From NCBI RefSeq assembly GCF_006715725.1, contig NZ_VFNU01000001.1, positions 5,084,001 through 5,148,000 on the forward strand: a stretch of DNA of 64,000 nucleotides. The letters are read 5' to 3'. Each line of letters starts with the position of its first letter. The stretch's first letter is position 1. The notes under the pieces were generated by a model that was not told the DNA's origin, did not search any database, and saw nothing but the letters and a program-made list of their open reading frames with translations. This document shows positions 1-8,777 of the stretch, in pieces. This DNA comes from Nocardioides sp. SLBN-35 (GTDB taxonomy: Bacteria; Actinomycetota; Actinomycetes; Propionibacteriales; Nocardioidaceae). The translations under genes and the position numbers were made by a program.

Positions 1-576
1 GCGGATCGACTCGGCCAGGTAGACGTAGGCGTCGGGGGCCGAGGAGACGGTGCGGGCGACGGCGGGCAGCGCCTTCATGAGGTACTCGATGTAGACCGTG
101 CGCCACGGGCTCCACGTGGGGTGGCTGAACTCGCAGACCACCAGCCGGCCGCCGGGCTTGGTGACCCGGCGCATCTCGGCGAGCCCGGCCAGCGGGTCCA
201 CGATGTTGCGCAGGCCGAACGAGATCGTGACCGCGTCGAAGGTCGCGTCGCGGAACGGCAGCTTCGTGCCGTCACCGGCGGTGAACGGCAGGTGGGGCAG
301 CTGCTTCTTGCCCACCTGGAGCATGCCGATCGAGAAGTCGCACGGCACCACCTCGGCGCCGGCGTCGAGGAACGGCTGGCTGGAGGTGCCGGTGCCGGCA
401 GCGAGGTCGAGCACCCGGTCGCCGTACGACGGGTCGACCGCGGCGAGGACGTCGCGCCGCCAGCGACGGTCCTGCCCGAAGGACAGGATGTCGTTGGTCA
501 GGTCGTAGCGCCGAGCGACGGTGTCGAACATCCGTCGGACGTCGGCGGGCTGCTTGTCGAGCTCTGCACGGGCCAC
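1..576 (-). CDS. menG: Demethylmenaquinone methyltransferase MenG/UbiE, 3' end outside the window
   Basis: Methylates demethylmenaquinone to menaquinone with SAM, the last step of the pathway encoded by the men genes of this window. The 192 visible residues show the class I SAM motif VLDLAAGTGTSS (about 55-66) and the FGLRN signature (about 120-124) of the UbiE/MenG family. The start is a GTG at 576, five bases after the stop of the upstream secreted-protein gene, so the two are probably co-transcribed. Roughly the last 35-40 residues lie beyond base 1. Demethylmenaquinone rather than demethylubiquinone as substrate is inferred from menD, menC, menE and menA nearby. Confidence 0.93.
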   Translation of the reverse strand, partial: MARAELDKQPADVRRMFDTVARRYDLTNDILSFGQDRRWRRDVLAAVDPSYGDRVLDLAAGTGTSSQPFLDAGAEVVPCDFSIGMLQVGKKQLPHLPFTAGDGTKLPFRDATFDAVTISFGLRNIVDPLAGLAEMRRVTKPGGRLVVCEFSHPTWSPWRTVYIEYLMKALPAVARTVSSAPDAYVYLAESIR

Positions 577-581
577 GCGCG

Positions 582-1241
582 TCAGGCCCTTCCGGTGAGC
601 TCGAGCACCTTGTCGACGTACGACGCGACCTCGTCGGGCGTCAGGCCGTTGGTGTAGAGGTCGTAGGTGAGGCCGTCGACCTCCTTGCGGCACTGCACGC
701 GGTAGTCGGCGCCGGTGGGCTTCTGGCCGGTCGGCGTGCCTGTGGTCTGGTCGACCGGCTCGTTCCATGCGATCGCGCAGTGACTGCCGTCGATCACCTC
801 GAGCGTGTAGTGCGAACCCGACTCGTCGACGACGAACGGACCGCTCGGGTTGACCAGTCCGGCGTTGCCGGGGACGACCGTCACCGCGATCTGCGCCGGG
901 ATGGACTGGGACGAGGAGGAGGCGGCGGGCACGTCGATGTAGGCGCGGACGGCGGCCTCGTCGTACTGCTCGGCGAGGATCTTGCGGGTCTCCTCCTCCG
1001 ACTTCGCGGCGCGGTCGGTGAAGGTCTTGATCTGGGCCGCCTGGTCGGGCGAGGTCGCGCCGGCCTGCTCCGGCGTGATCGCCTGGAGCGCGACGAAGCG
1101 GTCGTCGAGCTTGGTCGGCAGCGTGGGCACCGCGGCCGGGTCGTCGACGACCTTCGGGAGGCCGACGCCGAAGCCCACGGCTCCGGCGAGGAGGAGGACG
1201 CCGGAGGTGGCGCCCACGACGGTGGATCGAGCGATCGGCAT
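582..1241 (-). CDS. Membrane-anchored or secreted protein of unknown function
   Basis: A 219-residue protein from the ATG at 1241. It starts with a short basic stretch and one hydrophobic segment (about residues 8-28, rich in Gly, Ala, Val and Leu), which looks like an uncleaved signal anchor or signal peptide without a lipobox. The rest is soluble, with an acidic/Gln-rich region around residues 45-85 and two cysteines in the last third that could form a disulfide outside the membrane. I recognise no domain. It ends 5 bp before menG on the same strand, so it may share that transcript, but nothing seen ties it to quinone synthesis. Confidence 0.75.
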   Translation of the reverse strand: MPIARSTVVGATSGVLLLAGAVGFGVGLPKVVDDPAAVPTLPTKLDDRFVALQAITPEQAGATSPDQAAQIKTFTDRAAKSEEETRKILAEQYDEAAVRAYIDVPAASSSSQSIPAQIAVTVVPGNAGLVNPSGPFVVDESGSHYTLEVIDGSHCAIAWNEPVDQTTGTPTGQKPTGADYRVQCRKEVDGLTYDLYTNGLTPDEVASYVDKVLELTGRA

Positions 1242-1305
1242 CAGGCCATCATGCCGGGTCGACCTGAGCGTGTGCTGACCGGGCCGTCCAGCGACCGCCG
1301 GCGGA

Positions 1306-1944
1306 TCAGAGGTCGGCGCCGTCGGCCAGCCGGGCGTACTCCTGGCCCGCGGCCTCGAGGAACCGGCCGAACTGCGCGTCGGCGACACCGAGCCCCTCGG
1401 CGGAGAACACCCGGTCGTGGATGGCGACATTGCGCGGCGCACCGACCTCCCGGGCGAAGTCGACGCCCTCGGAGACCCGCATCCAGGGCGCGCACACCGG
1501 CGCCAGCAGTACGTCGACCGCCGCCCCCGGCGCGACCAGCGCGTCGCCGGGGTGGAACACCGTGCTCTCCCCCGCGGTCAGCAGGTAGCCGCTGTTGTGG
1601 AAGCGCGGCAGCTCCGGGTGGATCACCGCGTGCAGCTCGCCCACCGCCCGGATCGCGAACCCGCCGATCGTCCAGGCCTCGTCGGGGGCGACCACGGTGA
1701 CCCGCTCGAGCAGGTCCGGCGCGTGCTCGCGGATCTGGGCGGCGACGGCGTCGATGGTGAAGATCGGCGCGTCCGTGGCCCGCAGGTGGTCGGGCGCGTA
1801 GTGGTCGGGGTGCTCGTGGGTGACCAGCACCGCGTCGACGCCCTCGACGGACTCGCGCTGGCTCCACACGCCGGGGTCGAGGACGATCGTCGTACGGCCG
1901 TGCTCGAGCCGGACCGCGGAATGACCGAACTTGGTGAGGCGCAT
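1306..1944 (-). CDS. MBL-fold metal-dependent hydrolase (UlaG-like)
   Basis: A 212-residue single-domain metallo-beta-lactamase-fold protein. The zinc-binding motif HEHPDH is at residues 43-48, after a strand ending VLVT. Further likely ligands are the His in the ELHAVIH segment and the Asp/His of FHPGDA. Length and the opening (MRLTKFGHSAVRLE) fit the small UlaG-like group, whose members act on lactones, phosphodiesters or unknown substrates. The substrate cannot be read from sequence. It lies between the antiporter gene (22 bp) and the secreted-protein gene (64 bp), all leftward. Confidence 0.85.
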   Translation of the reverse strand: MRLTKFGHSAVRLEHGRTTIVLDPGVWSQRESVEGVDAVLVTHEHPDHYAPDHLRATDAPIFTIDAVAAQIREHAPDLLERVTVVAPDEAWTIGGFAIRAVGELHAVIHPELPRFHNSGYLLTAGESTVFHPGDALVAPGAAVDVLLAPVCAPWMRVSEGVDFAREVGAPRNVAIHDRVFSAEGLGVADAQFGRFLEAAGQEYARLADGADL

Positions 1945-1966
1945 GGGCCCACGCTAGCCCGCTGGC

Positions 1967-3832
1967 TCAGCCGGTCTGGTGGTGCACGTAGCACCAGCGC
2001 CAGTCCTCGTCCGGCTCGACCGAGCGCATGACGGGGTGCTGGGTGGCGCGGAAGTGGGCCGTGGCGTGCCGGCTCGGGGAGGAGTCGCAGCAGCCGACCT
2101 CGCCGCAGGACAGGCACATCCGCAGTGCGACCCAGCGGGTGCCCTCGGCGAGGCACTCGGTGCAGACCGGGTCGTCCGGCGGGTCGAGCAGCGGCGCGTC
2201 GGCGAGGTGCTCGCAGCCGTCGTTGCGCTGCATCCGGCTGGTGGCGCGCAGGTCCGCGCGGGCGGCCTCCGCGGCGTCGAGCATCGACTCCTCGACGTCG
2301 AGCATGGCCAGCACCTCGCTGACGATCTCCGAGGGCACCGACCCGGTGGAGCGGATCTCCAGCACCCGGCGGCGCTCGGCCTCGATCATCTCGCCGCGCC
2401 AGCGTGAGTACAGGTCGCTCGGGCTCTCCTCGCCCTCGGTGGTGCCGAGGCGCTCCCAGGCGGCGAAGTTGCGCTGCTCGATGCGCTGGATGATCAGCGC
2501 GCGGACCTGGTGCGGGTCGTCGCAGTCGACCGCGAGCTCGTCGAGCCGGTGGATGCCGGCCTTGGCCGCCTGCTGGAGCAGGGTGGCCCGGGCGAGGGCG
2601 TCGTCGTGCGGGTCGGGCGAGGGCACGTGGAGCCTGCGGGCCAGGAGGGGCAGGGTCAGGCCCTGACCGAGGAGGGTGCCGGCCACGACCGTGAAGGCGA
2701 CGATCAGCAGCACCTCGCGGTGCGCGGTGTCCTCGGGGACGGTGAACGCGGCGGCCAGGGTGACCACGCCGCGCATGCCCGCCCAGCCGATGAGGAAGGA
2801 GTAGCGCCACGAGCGCTGCTCCCCGGTCACCGGGTCCGGGCCGTGGCGCAGCAGGAAGGCCTGGCCGGCGAACACCCACACCATCCGCAGCACCACCACG
2901 GCCACGAACACGGCGGCACAGGCGACGGCGACGGTGCCGACACCGAACTCGCTCTCGCCGACCTCGGCCAGCAGCCAGTCGGCCTGCAGCCCGATGAGGA
3001 GGAAGACCGTGTTCTCCAGGACGTAGGCGATGGTGCGCCAGTTCATCCGCTCCGCGATCCGCGACTGCGCGGTCTGCAGCACCGGCGCCACGTGCCCGAG
3101 CGCCAGGCCCGCCACCACGACCGCGACCACGCCCGAGGCGTGGATCCGCTCGGCGACGATGTACGCCGCGAACGGGATCACCAGCGAGATCGCGGTGTCC
3201 ATCAGCGGATCGGTGATCTTCTTGCGCAGGAAGCCGACGACCACGAACGTCAGCGCCCCGATCGCCACCCCGCCCCCGGCGGCGATGACGAAGTCGCGCC
3301 CGACCTGCCAGGCGGTGACCGTCGTACCGATGGCGGTGACGGCGGCGCGCAGCGCGACCAGCGCGCTCGCGTCGTTGAACAGCGACTCGCCCTCGAGGAT
3401 CGTGACGATGCGCCGGGGCAGCCCGATCCGGCGGCCGATCGCGGTCGCGGCGACCGCGTCGGGCGGCGCGACGACCGCGCCGATCGCGAGCGCCAGCGGC
3501 CACTCGACGTCCGGGATGACGAGGCGGATGACGGCGGCGACGCCGAACGTCGTGAACGCGACCAGGCCCACGGACAGCAGCAGGATCGGACGCCGGTTCG
3601 CGTTGAAGTCGACGAGCGAGGTGTTGACCGCGGCCGAGTAGAGCAGCGGTGGGAGCAGGCCGAGGAGCACGACCTCGGGTTCGAGGCGCAGCTCCGGCAC
3701 CCCCGGGACGTACGACGCCGCGACGCCCACCACGACCAGGGTCAACGGCGCCGGGACCTCGAAGCGCTCCGAGATCGCGGTGACCGTCAGGACCGTGGCC
3801 GCGATGGCGATGAGCAGGAAGGCGATCTCCAC
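1967..3832 (-). CDS. CPA1-type Na+/H+ antiporter with C-terminal UBP zinc finger
   Basis: A 621-residue NhaP-like monovalent cation/proton antiporter. About twelve hydrophobic segments occupy residues 1-400. The motifs PPDA (123-126) and EGESLFNDASA (147-157), with the Asn-Asp pair used in ion exchange in this family, are intact. A hydrophilic cytoplasmic region of about 140 residues follows. From residue 540 there is a Cys/His-rich module (CEH, CTEC, CLSCG, CC, H-x3-H) matching the ubiquitin-specific-protease zinc finger (zf-UBP), an add-on seen in actinobacterial NhaP proteins although bacteria lack ubiquitin. Its ligand here is unknown. It ends one base pair from menD, so it may be read from the men transcript. 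Confidence 0.9.
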   Translation of the reverse strand: MEIAFLLIAIAATVLTVTAISERFEVPAPLTLVVVGVAASYVPGVPELRLEPEVVLLGLLPPLLYSAAVNTSLVDFNANRRPILLLSVGLVAFTTFGVAAVIRLVIPDVEWPLALAIGAVVAPPDAVAATAIGRRIGLPRRIVTILEGESLFNDASALVALRAAVTAIGTTVTAWQVGRDFVIAAGGGVAIGALTFVVVGFLRKKITDPLMDTAISLVIPFAAYIVAERIHASGVVAVVVAGLALGHVAPVLQTAQSRIAERMNWRTIAYVLENTVFLLIGLQADWLLAEVGESEFGVGTVAVACAAVFVAVVVLRMVWVFAGQAFLLRHGPDPVTGEQRSWRYSFLIGWAGMRGVVTLAAAFTVPEDTAHREVLLIVAFTVVAGTLLGQGLTLPLLARRLHVPSPDPHDDALARATLLQQAAKAGIHRLDELAVDCDDPHQVRALIIQRIEQRNFAAWERLGTTEGEESPSDLYSRWRGEMIEAERRRVLEIRSTGSVPSEIVSEVLAMLDVEESMLDAAEAARADLRATSRMQRNDGCEHLADAPLLDPPDDPVCTECLAEGTRWVALRMCLSCGEVGCCDSSPSRHATAHFRATQHPVMRSVEPDEDWRWCYVHHQTG

Positions 3833-3833
3833 G

Positions 3834-5438
3834 TCAGTCTCCTTCGGTCGCGAGCGCCCGGATCCGCAGGTCCAGCTCGCGCCGGCCCTCCCGCGACACG
3901 ACGGCCTCGACCACCTCGATGCCGCCGTTGGGACTGGCCAGCGCCTGGTCCAGCTCGGGGCGCGAGGTGACCCGCAGGTGCGGGACCCGGGCAGCCGCGC
4001 AGAGCCCGGCGAGGTCGTGGCCGTGGGGGGTGCCGAAGAGCCGCTCGAAGGACGCAGCGTGCTCGGGGGCGCCCTGCTCGAGCATGGAGAAGATCGCGCC
4101 TCCGTCGTCGTTGGGTACGACGATCGTCAGGTCCGGGCGCGGCTCGTCGGGCCCCAGGACCAGCGCGGTCTGGTCGTGCAGGAAGGTCAGGTCGCCCATC
4201 AGGGCGAGGTTCCGGGTGCCGTCGGGGCGGCCCAGTGCGGCGCCGACGGCGGTGCTGATGGTGCCGTCGATGCCGGCGAGGCCGCGGTTCGCGATCACCT
4301 TGCGGTGGGTGCCGACCGCGGGCGGGCGGGCCATGATGTCGAGGTCGCGGATCGGGCTCGACGCCCCCACGACCAGCAGGCCGCCGGCGGGGAGGGCGGC
4401 GTGGGTGGCCGCCGCGACGTCGTACGGTGTCAGGGCGGGCTGCTCCGCGAGCAGCCGGTCGATGCGCCGGCCGAGCTCGCGGTCCGCCGTACGCCAGGCG
4501 TCGAGCCAGGCCGGGTCGTCGGGCTGGCCCGCGGTCCACACCGGTCCGTCGATCGTGCGGGACCCGTCGGGCCGAACCGGCCACACACCCGGCCCCGGCA
4601 CCACGAGGACCTCGACGTCGGCGCGCTCGAGCAGCCGGGTCACCGGCCGGGACAGGGTCGGGCGCCCGAACACGACGACCCGCTCGATCCGCGCCCCCAG
4701 CGGCCCGGCGAGCAGCAGGCGGTAGGTGCGCAGCGCGTTCTCGCCGGTCCGCGAGCCGCTGGACGGCTCCGCGAACAGCGGCCAGCCGGCGGCCTCGGCC
4801 AGCTGCCGCGCCCGCTGGCTCGCGTCGTCCCCCGCCACCACGACGGTCCGCGGCCCCTCCGTGAGCGGGTCGGCACCGCGCCCCATACGAATTGGTCGCG
4901 AATCCGGCTCGACCGCAGCCAATTCGCATGGGGCGCGGGACACATCAGGCACGAGCGGGGTGTCGAGCTGGAGGTTGAGGTGGACGACGGAGTCCCACGG
5001 GGCGGGGACGGCGGCGAGGTCGGCCACCGAGTCGATGTCGTACGTCGGCACGAAGCCGCCGAAGATGCCCACCTGGTCGGTGGTCTGGTTGGCGCCGGTG
5101 CCGCGCAGCCGGGCGGGGCGGTCGGCCGAGACGACGACCAGCCCGACGCCGGCGTGCACCGCCTCCAGGACGGCGGGGTGCAGGTTGGCGACGGCCGTGC
5201 CGGAGGTGGTGAGGACGGCGGCGCGGGCGCCGGACTTGGTCAGGCCGAGGGCGAGGAAGCCGGCGGTGCGCTCGTCGATGCGGGTGTGCAGCCGGAGCGC
5301 GCCGGCCTGCGCGGCGGCCCACAGCGCCATCGCCAAGGGCGCGTTGCGGGAGCCGGGGGCGACCACGACCTCGCTCACGCCGGCTCGCCGCAGCCGGTCG
5401 ACGAGGGCGTCCGCGAGCGCGAACGAGCTGTCCGTCAT
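3834..5438 (-). CDS. menD: 2-succinyl-5-enolpyruvyl-6-hydroxy-3-cyclohexene-1-carboxylate synthase
   Basis: ThDP-dependent MenD (534 residues) joins isochorismate and 2-oxoglutarate in menaquinone synthesis. The N-terminal domain has the VVAPGSRNAPLA motif and an ELTKSGA-like segment. The C-terminal ThDP-binding motif runs from GDLTF (about 414) to NDDGG (about 441). Its ATG at 5438 overlaps the menC stop (ATGA, 5435-5438). Anomaly: residues about 167-188, between the first and second domains, are encoded by a near-perfect palindrome (4876-4938), which looks like an in-frame insertion in an interdomain loop. The catalytic motifs are untouched, so the enzyme is probably active. Confidence 0.95.
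   Translation of the reverse strand: MTDSSFALADALVDRLRRAGVSEVVVAPGSRNAPLAMALWAAAQAGALRLHTRIDERTAGFLALGLTKSGARAAVLTTSGTAVANLHPAVLEAVHAGVGLVVVSADRPARLRGTGANQTTDQVGIFGGFVPTYDIDSVADLAAVPAPWDSVVHLNLQLDTPLVPDVSRAPCELAAVEPDSRPIRMGRGADPLTEGPRTVVVAGDDASQRARQLAEAAGWPLFAEPSSGSRTGENALRTYRLLLAGPLGARIERVVVFGRPTLSRPVTRLLERADVEVLVVPGPGVWPVRPDGSRTIDGPVWTAGQPDDPAWLDAWRTADRELGRRIDRLLAEQPALTPYDVAAATHAALPAGGLLVVGASSPIRDLDIMARPPAVGTHRKVIANRGLAGIDGTISTAVGAALGRPDGTRNLALMGDLTFLHDQTALVLGPDEPRPDLTIVVPNDDGGAIFSMLEQGAPEHAASFERLFGTPHGHDLAGLCAAARVPHLRVTSRPELDQALASPNGGIEVVEAVVSREGRRELDLRIRALATEGD
4876..4938. repeat. Palindromic repeat inside menD
   Basis: Arms of about 25 bp (4876-4900 and 4914-4938) match with only about three mismatches and are separated by 13 bp. 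The conserved core reads CGCGCCCCAT then CGAATTGG on the left and its complement on the right. The number of bases keeps the menD frame open, coding for about 20 extra residues in an interdomain loop. It resembles a palindromic repeat that has entered a gene, as described for Rickettsia palindromic elements. No second copy was found in this window. Confidence 0.8.
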
Positions 5439-6394
5439 GGACGCTGATCCTTCCGCACCGCCCGCACCTGCGTGAGCCGGGCCTCCCAGTGCGCCACCCG
5501 GTCCGGCGTGGCGGCGAGGGCGTCGAGGCGCGCCTCCTCCACGGCAGGTCGTACGACGGGCAGCGCACCGCCGACCGGCAGCAACGACTCGCCCACGACG
5601 TCGCCGGTGAGCAGCTGCACCGTGGCCAGCCCGCAGGCGTACGGCAGCTCGGGCAGGGCGGCCGCGAGCGCGACCCCCGCGGCGATGCCGACCGAGGTCT
5701 CCAGCGCGCTGGACACCACGACGGGCAGGCCGATCCGCTCGGCGATCTCGAGGCACGCGTGGACCCCGCCGAGCGGCTGCACCTTGAGCACCGCGATGTC
5801 GGCGGCGTCGAGCTCGCGGACCCGGTAGGGGTCCTCCGCACGGCGGATCGACTCGTCGGCCGCGACCGGCACCGAGACCCGGCGCCGCACGAGCGCGAGG
5901 TCCTCGACGGACGTGACCGGCTGTTCGACGTACTCCAGGCCGCCGGCGGCCCGGTCCAGCCGGCCGATCGCGGCGACCGCGTCGTCGACCGACCAGCCAC
6001 CGTTGGCGTCGACCCGGATCCGACCGCCCGGGCCGAGGGTGTCGAGCGCGTCGCGCACCGCCTCCAGCCTGGCCTCCTCCTCGGCGAGGCCCTGCCCCGG
6101 CTCGGCGACCTTGACCTTGGCGGTCGCGCAGCCACCGGCGAGCACGATCTCGTGCGCTCGCTCGGGTCCGACAGCGGGCACGGTCACGTTGACCGGCACC
6201 CGGTCGCGCACCGGCGCGGGCCACGTCCCGGCGGCAGCCTCCTCCGCGCAGCGCAGCCACGGCTCGGCCACCTCGGGCGGGTACTCCAGGAACGGGCTCC
6301 ACTCCCCCCACCCGGCAGGCCCGGGCAGCAGCACGGCCTCACGCACCGTGATGCCGCGGAAGCGGGTCCGCATCGGGATCGAGACGACCCTCAT
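5435..6394 (-). CDS. menC: o-Succinylbenzoate synthase
   Basis: An enolase-superfamily dehydratase that turns SHCHC into o-succinylbenzoate (319 residues). The catalytic lysines are in KVKV (93 and 95). Metal ligands are Asp129 (VDANGG), the Glu of EYVEQP (about 154-157) and Asp180 (ADES). The second catalytic Lys is Lys204 (VLKVQP). The ATG at 6394 overlaps the menE stop and its own stop overlaps the menD start, so menE-menC-menD are translationally coupled in that order. The length fits actinobacterial MenC. Confidence 0.95.
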   Translation of the reverse strand: MRVVSIPMRTRFRGITVREAVLLPGPAGWGEWSPFLEYPPEVAEPWLRCAEEAAAGTWPAPVRDRVPVNVTVPAVGPERAHEIVLAGGCATAKVKVAEPGQGLAEEEARLEAVRDALDTLGPGGRIRVDANGGWSVDDAVAAIGRLDRAAGGLEYVEQPVTSVEDLALVRRRVSVPVAADESIRRAEDPYRVRELDAADIAVLKVQPLGGVHACLEIAERIGLPVVVSSALETSVGIAAGVALAAALPELPYACGLATVQLLTGDVVGESLLPVGGALPVVRPAVEEARLDALAATPDRVAHWEARLTQVRAVRKDQRP

Positions 6395-7437
6395 CGCACC
6401 TCCTGGTCTCGAGACGGTTGCTGCGCAACCTCCTCGACCTCCGGGTGGTGCAGCAGCGCCTGCCGGTCGGGCTTCCCGTTGGCCAGCAGCGGGATCGCGT
6501 CCAGCAGCACCAGCTGGCGCGGCGCCCAGGCCCGGGGGTGCGCGGCGCCCACCCAGTCCCGCAGCTCTTCCAGCCCGGCCGTCCCCACGACGAAGGCCAC
6601 GACCCGGTTGCCCCACTCCGGATCAGGTACGCCGAGCACCTCGGCGGCATCCACACCCGCATGCCCGCGCAGCCGCTCGGCCACCGCCGGCCCCGGCACG
6701 TTGAGCCCGCCCGTCACGATCACGTCGTCGACCCGCCCGATCACGGCCAGCCGCCCGTCCTCGTCGAACCGGCCGGCGTCGGAGGTCAGGAACCAGCCGT
6801 CGACGAGCACCTCGGCACTCAGGTCCGGCCGGCCGTCGTACCCGGTGAACAGGGTCGGCCCGGCGATCCGGATCCGGCCACCCTCCCCCAGCGCGACGGC
6901 GACCCCGTCGAGCGGCATCCCGTCGTACACGCAGCCTCCGGCGGTCTCCGCCGATCCGTACGTCGCGACCACCCGGACCCCCAGCTCCGCGGCCCGGAGT
7001 CGCAGGGACGCACCGATCGGACCGCCACCGAGCAGCACCGTGTGCGCGCGGCGCAGCGCCTCCAGGTCGGGCTGCGACGACAGCATCCGCGTCAGCTGCG
7101 TCGGCACCAGCGAGACGAACCACCCGTCGCCGTCGGGCCAGCCGTCACCGTCCAGCACGGTCGGCGCGTGCCCGGCGACCAGCGAGCGGACCACGACCTG
7201 CACCCCGGCGACGTACGACGGCGGCAGCGCCAGCACCCACGGTCCGCTCGCCCCCAGCCGGGCCGCCGAGGCGCGCACCGACGCGAGCACCGCGGCCCGC
7301 GGGACCCGGACCCGCTTGGGCTGCCCGGTCGACCCGGACGTGGCGACGACCAGGTCGACGTCGTCGGGGCCGTCGAGCCAGGCGCGCGCCTGCGCCACCA
7401 CGCTGTCGGGCGAGCCCTCGGGCGACCAGAAATCCAC
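6391..7437 (-). CDS. menE: o-Succinylbenzoate-CoA ligase
   Basis: An adenylate-forming enzyme making o-succinylbenzoyl-CoA, first gene of the menE-menC-menD unit. From the GTG at 7437 it has 348 residues, short for the superfamily but normal for actinobacterial MenE. The nucleotide-binding loop ATSGSTGQPK is at about 32-41; later motifs are ATYGSAE, the hinge GRVDDVIVTGG and a C-terminal NGKPDR with the catalytic Lys. The GTG at 7437 was chosen because the next in-frame start upstream (7503) would overlap the divergent MFS gene. The last codons run through two small palindromes (6406-6430) and look extended beyond the usual end. Confidence 0.92.
   Translation of the reverse strand: MDFWSPEGSPDSVVAQARAWLDGPDDVDLVVATSGSTGQPKRVRVPRAAVLASVRASAARLGASGPWVLALPPSYVAGVQVVVRSLVAGHAPTVLDGDGWPDGDGWFVSLVPTQLTRMLSSQPDLEALRRAHTVLLGGGPIGASLRLRAAELGVRVVATYGSAETAGGCVYDGMPLDGVAVALGEGGRIRIAGPTLFTGYDGRPDLSAEVLVDGWFLTSDAGRFDEDGRLAVIGRVDDVIVTGGLNVPGPAVAERLRGHAGVDAAEVLGVPDPEWGNRVVAFVVGTAGLEELRDWVGAAHPRAWAPRQLVLLDAIPLLANGKPDRQALLHHPEVEEVAQQPSRDQEVR
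6406..6430. repeat. Pair of short palindromes at the 3' end of menE
   Basis: A perfect 10-bp palindrome GTCTCGAGAC (6406-6415) is followed directly by GGTTGC-TGC-GCAACC (6416-6430). They encode the final Gln/Ser-rich residues of MenE. The combination resembles short repetitive extragenic palindromes common in Nocardioides-like genomes, but only one copy is visible here, so calling it REP-like is inference. Confidence 0.45.
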
Positions 7438-7475
7438 GCGACAGACGCTAGCGGGCCCGGCGAGAATGACTGCCG

Positions 7476-8777
7476 ATGAGCACTCCTCTCCCGGGCGATC
7501 CACGCGGGTTCTTCGCCCGCCTGATGCCTCCTGTCGGCCTGCCGCGACGACTCGCCACGCAGGGCATGGTCTTCGCCGTCGGCGAGAGCGCCTTCATGAC
7601 GGGCAGCGCGGTCTTCCTGACCAAGGTCGTGGGCATGTCCGCGGGCCGCGCCGGCCTGGCACTGACGATCATGGGCATCGCCCAGTTCGCGTTCTCCTAT
7701 CCCGCGGGCCGGATCATCGACCGGGTCGGCCCCAAGCGGATCTGGGCGGCCCAGGCCGTGGCCCGCGCCCTGGTGTTCCTCGCGCTCCCGTTCGTCGAGG
7801 GCTTCGGGCAGTACGTCGTCGCGGCCGCCCTGATGGGCGCCTTCACCGCCTTCGGCCGGTCGAGCCACCAGGCCTACGTCTACGACGTGCTGCCGCCCGC
7901 GACGCGCGTGCAGACGCAGTCCTACATGTACTCCTGGCTCAACATCGGCCACACCCTGGGCGCACTCGTGGGCGGCCTGGCGCTCGCCACCGGCAGCCTC
8001 GAGGTGATCCGGTGGACGCCCGTGGTCACGGCCGTGCTGATGGTGCTCAACGCCGTGGGCATCACCCGGCTGCCCGCCGCCCCGCACGACCTGCGCGTCT
8101 CGAGCGGCGAGGCCCGCGTCCGCCCGACCGGACCCGGCCCGCTGCGCAACATCGGCTGGATGTTCACGACCTTCTTCCTCGGCGTGATGTGGACCAACCA
8201 GATCCTGCTCAACGTCGTGATCCCGCTGTGGCTGGTCGAGGCCACCGACGCGCCGCAGGTCCTGCTGGCCTGGCTGTTCGGCACCAACACGGTGCTGTGC
8301 ATCTTCCTGCCGGCCTACACCTCGAAGGGGGTGCGCAACCTCGACGACGCCCTGCGCTACGTCTGGATCTCGTCCGCCTTCTTCGTGACCTCCTGCGTCA
8401 TCACGATGATCACCCACTCGACGGTCGGCCTGATCACGGTGCTGCTCGTCTGGCTGGGTCACGTCACGGTCACCGGCGCCGAGCTCGCCATCTCCGGCGC
8501 CAGCTGGTCCTTCGAGGCCGAGCTGTCCGACCCGGACCGGCGCGGCGAGTACCAGGGCGTCCAGGAGGTCGCCGGCGCGCTGGGCTTCCAGTGGTCGCCG
8601 GCCGTCTACACCTTCCTCGCCCTGACCTGGGGCGCCGAGGGCTGGCTGGTGATCGCGGGCATCATCCTCGTCGCCACGATCGGGCTCGGTCCGTCCGTGC
8701 GGGCGGCACGGCGCTTCGCCGAGCGGAACTTCCGGCCCGTCGCCGCCGGGGAGAGCGCACCCACCGTCACGGCGTGA
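7476..8777 (+). CDS. MFS transporter, paralogue of the gene at 11682
   Basis: A 433-residue major facilitator superfamily protein with about 11-12 hydrophobic segments. The loop after the second segment reads GRIIDRVGPKRIW, the MFS motif A equivalent. It is closely related to the MFS protein at 11682-12971: both share a VGESAFMTGSAVF/FGDGVFLTGSAVF opening, the stretch LLNVVIPLWLVE, LLAWLFGTNTV and an SDP.RRGEYQGV segment near the end. The substrate is unknown. It diverges from menE (38 bp between starts) and overlaps the convergent marR gene by 11 bp. It looks like half of an old tandem duplication later split by the thiol cassette. Confidence 0.88.
   Translation: MSTPLPGDPRGFFARLMPPVGLPRRLATQGMVFAVGESAFMTGSAVFLTKVVGMSAGRAGLALTIMGIAQFAFSYPAGRIIDRVGPKRIWAAQAVARALVFLALPFVEGFGQYVVAAALMGAFTAFGRSSHQAYVYDVLPPATRVQTQSYMYSWLNIGHTLGALVGGLALATGSLEVIRWTPVVTAVLMVLNAVGITRLPAAPHDLRVSSGEARVRPTGPGPLRNIGWMFTTFFLGVMWTNQILLNVVIPLWLVEATDAPQVLLAWLFGTNTVLCIFLPAYTSKGVRNLDDALRYVWISSAFFVTSCVITMITHSTVGLITVLLVWLGHVTVTGAELAISGASWSFEAELSDPDRRGEYQGVQEVAGALGFQWSPAVYTFLALTWGAEGWLVIAGIILVATIGLGPSVRAARRFAERNFRPVAAGESAPTVTA

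Noticed and set aside
2510..3970. Long open frame on the plus strand opposite the antiporter gene
   Set aside because: Its product is a low-complexity Arg/Asp/Gly-rich chain, the usual shadow of a GC-rich gene. The same applies to plus-strand frames at 5489-8914, 27355-29838 and 57208-59856 and to the minus-strand frame at 10938-13148.
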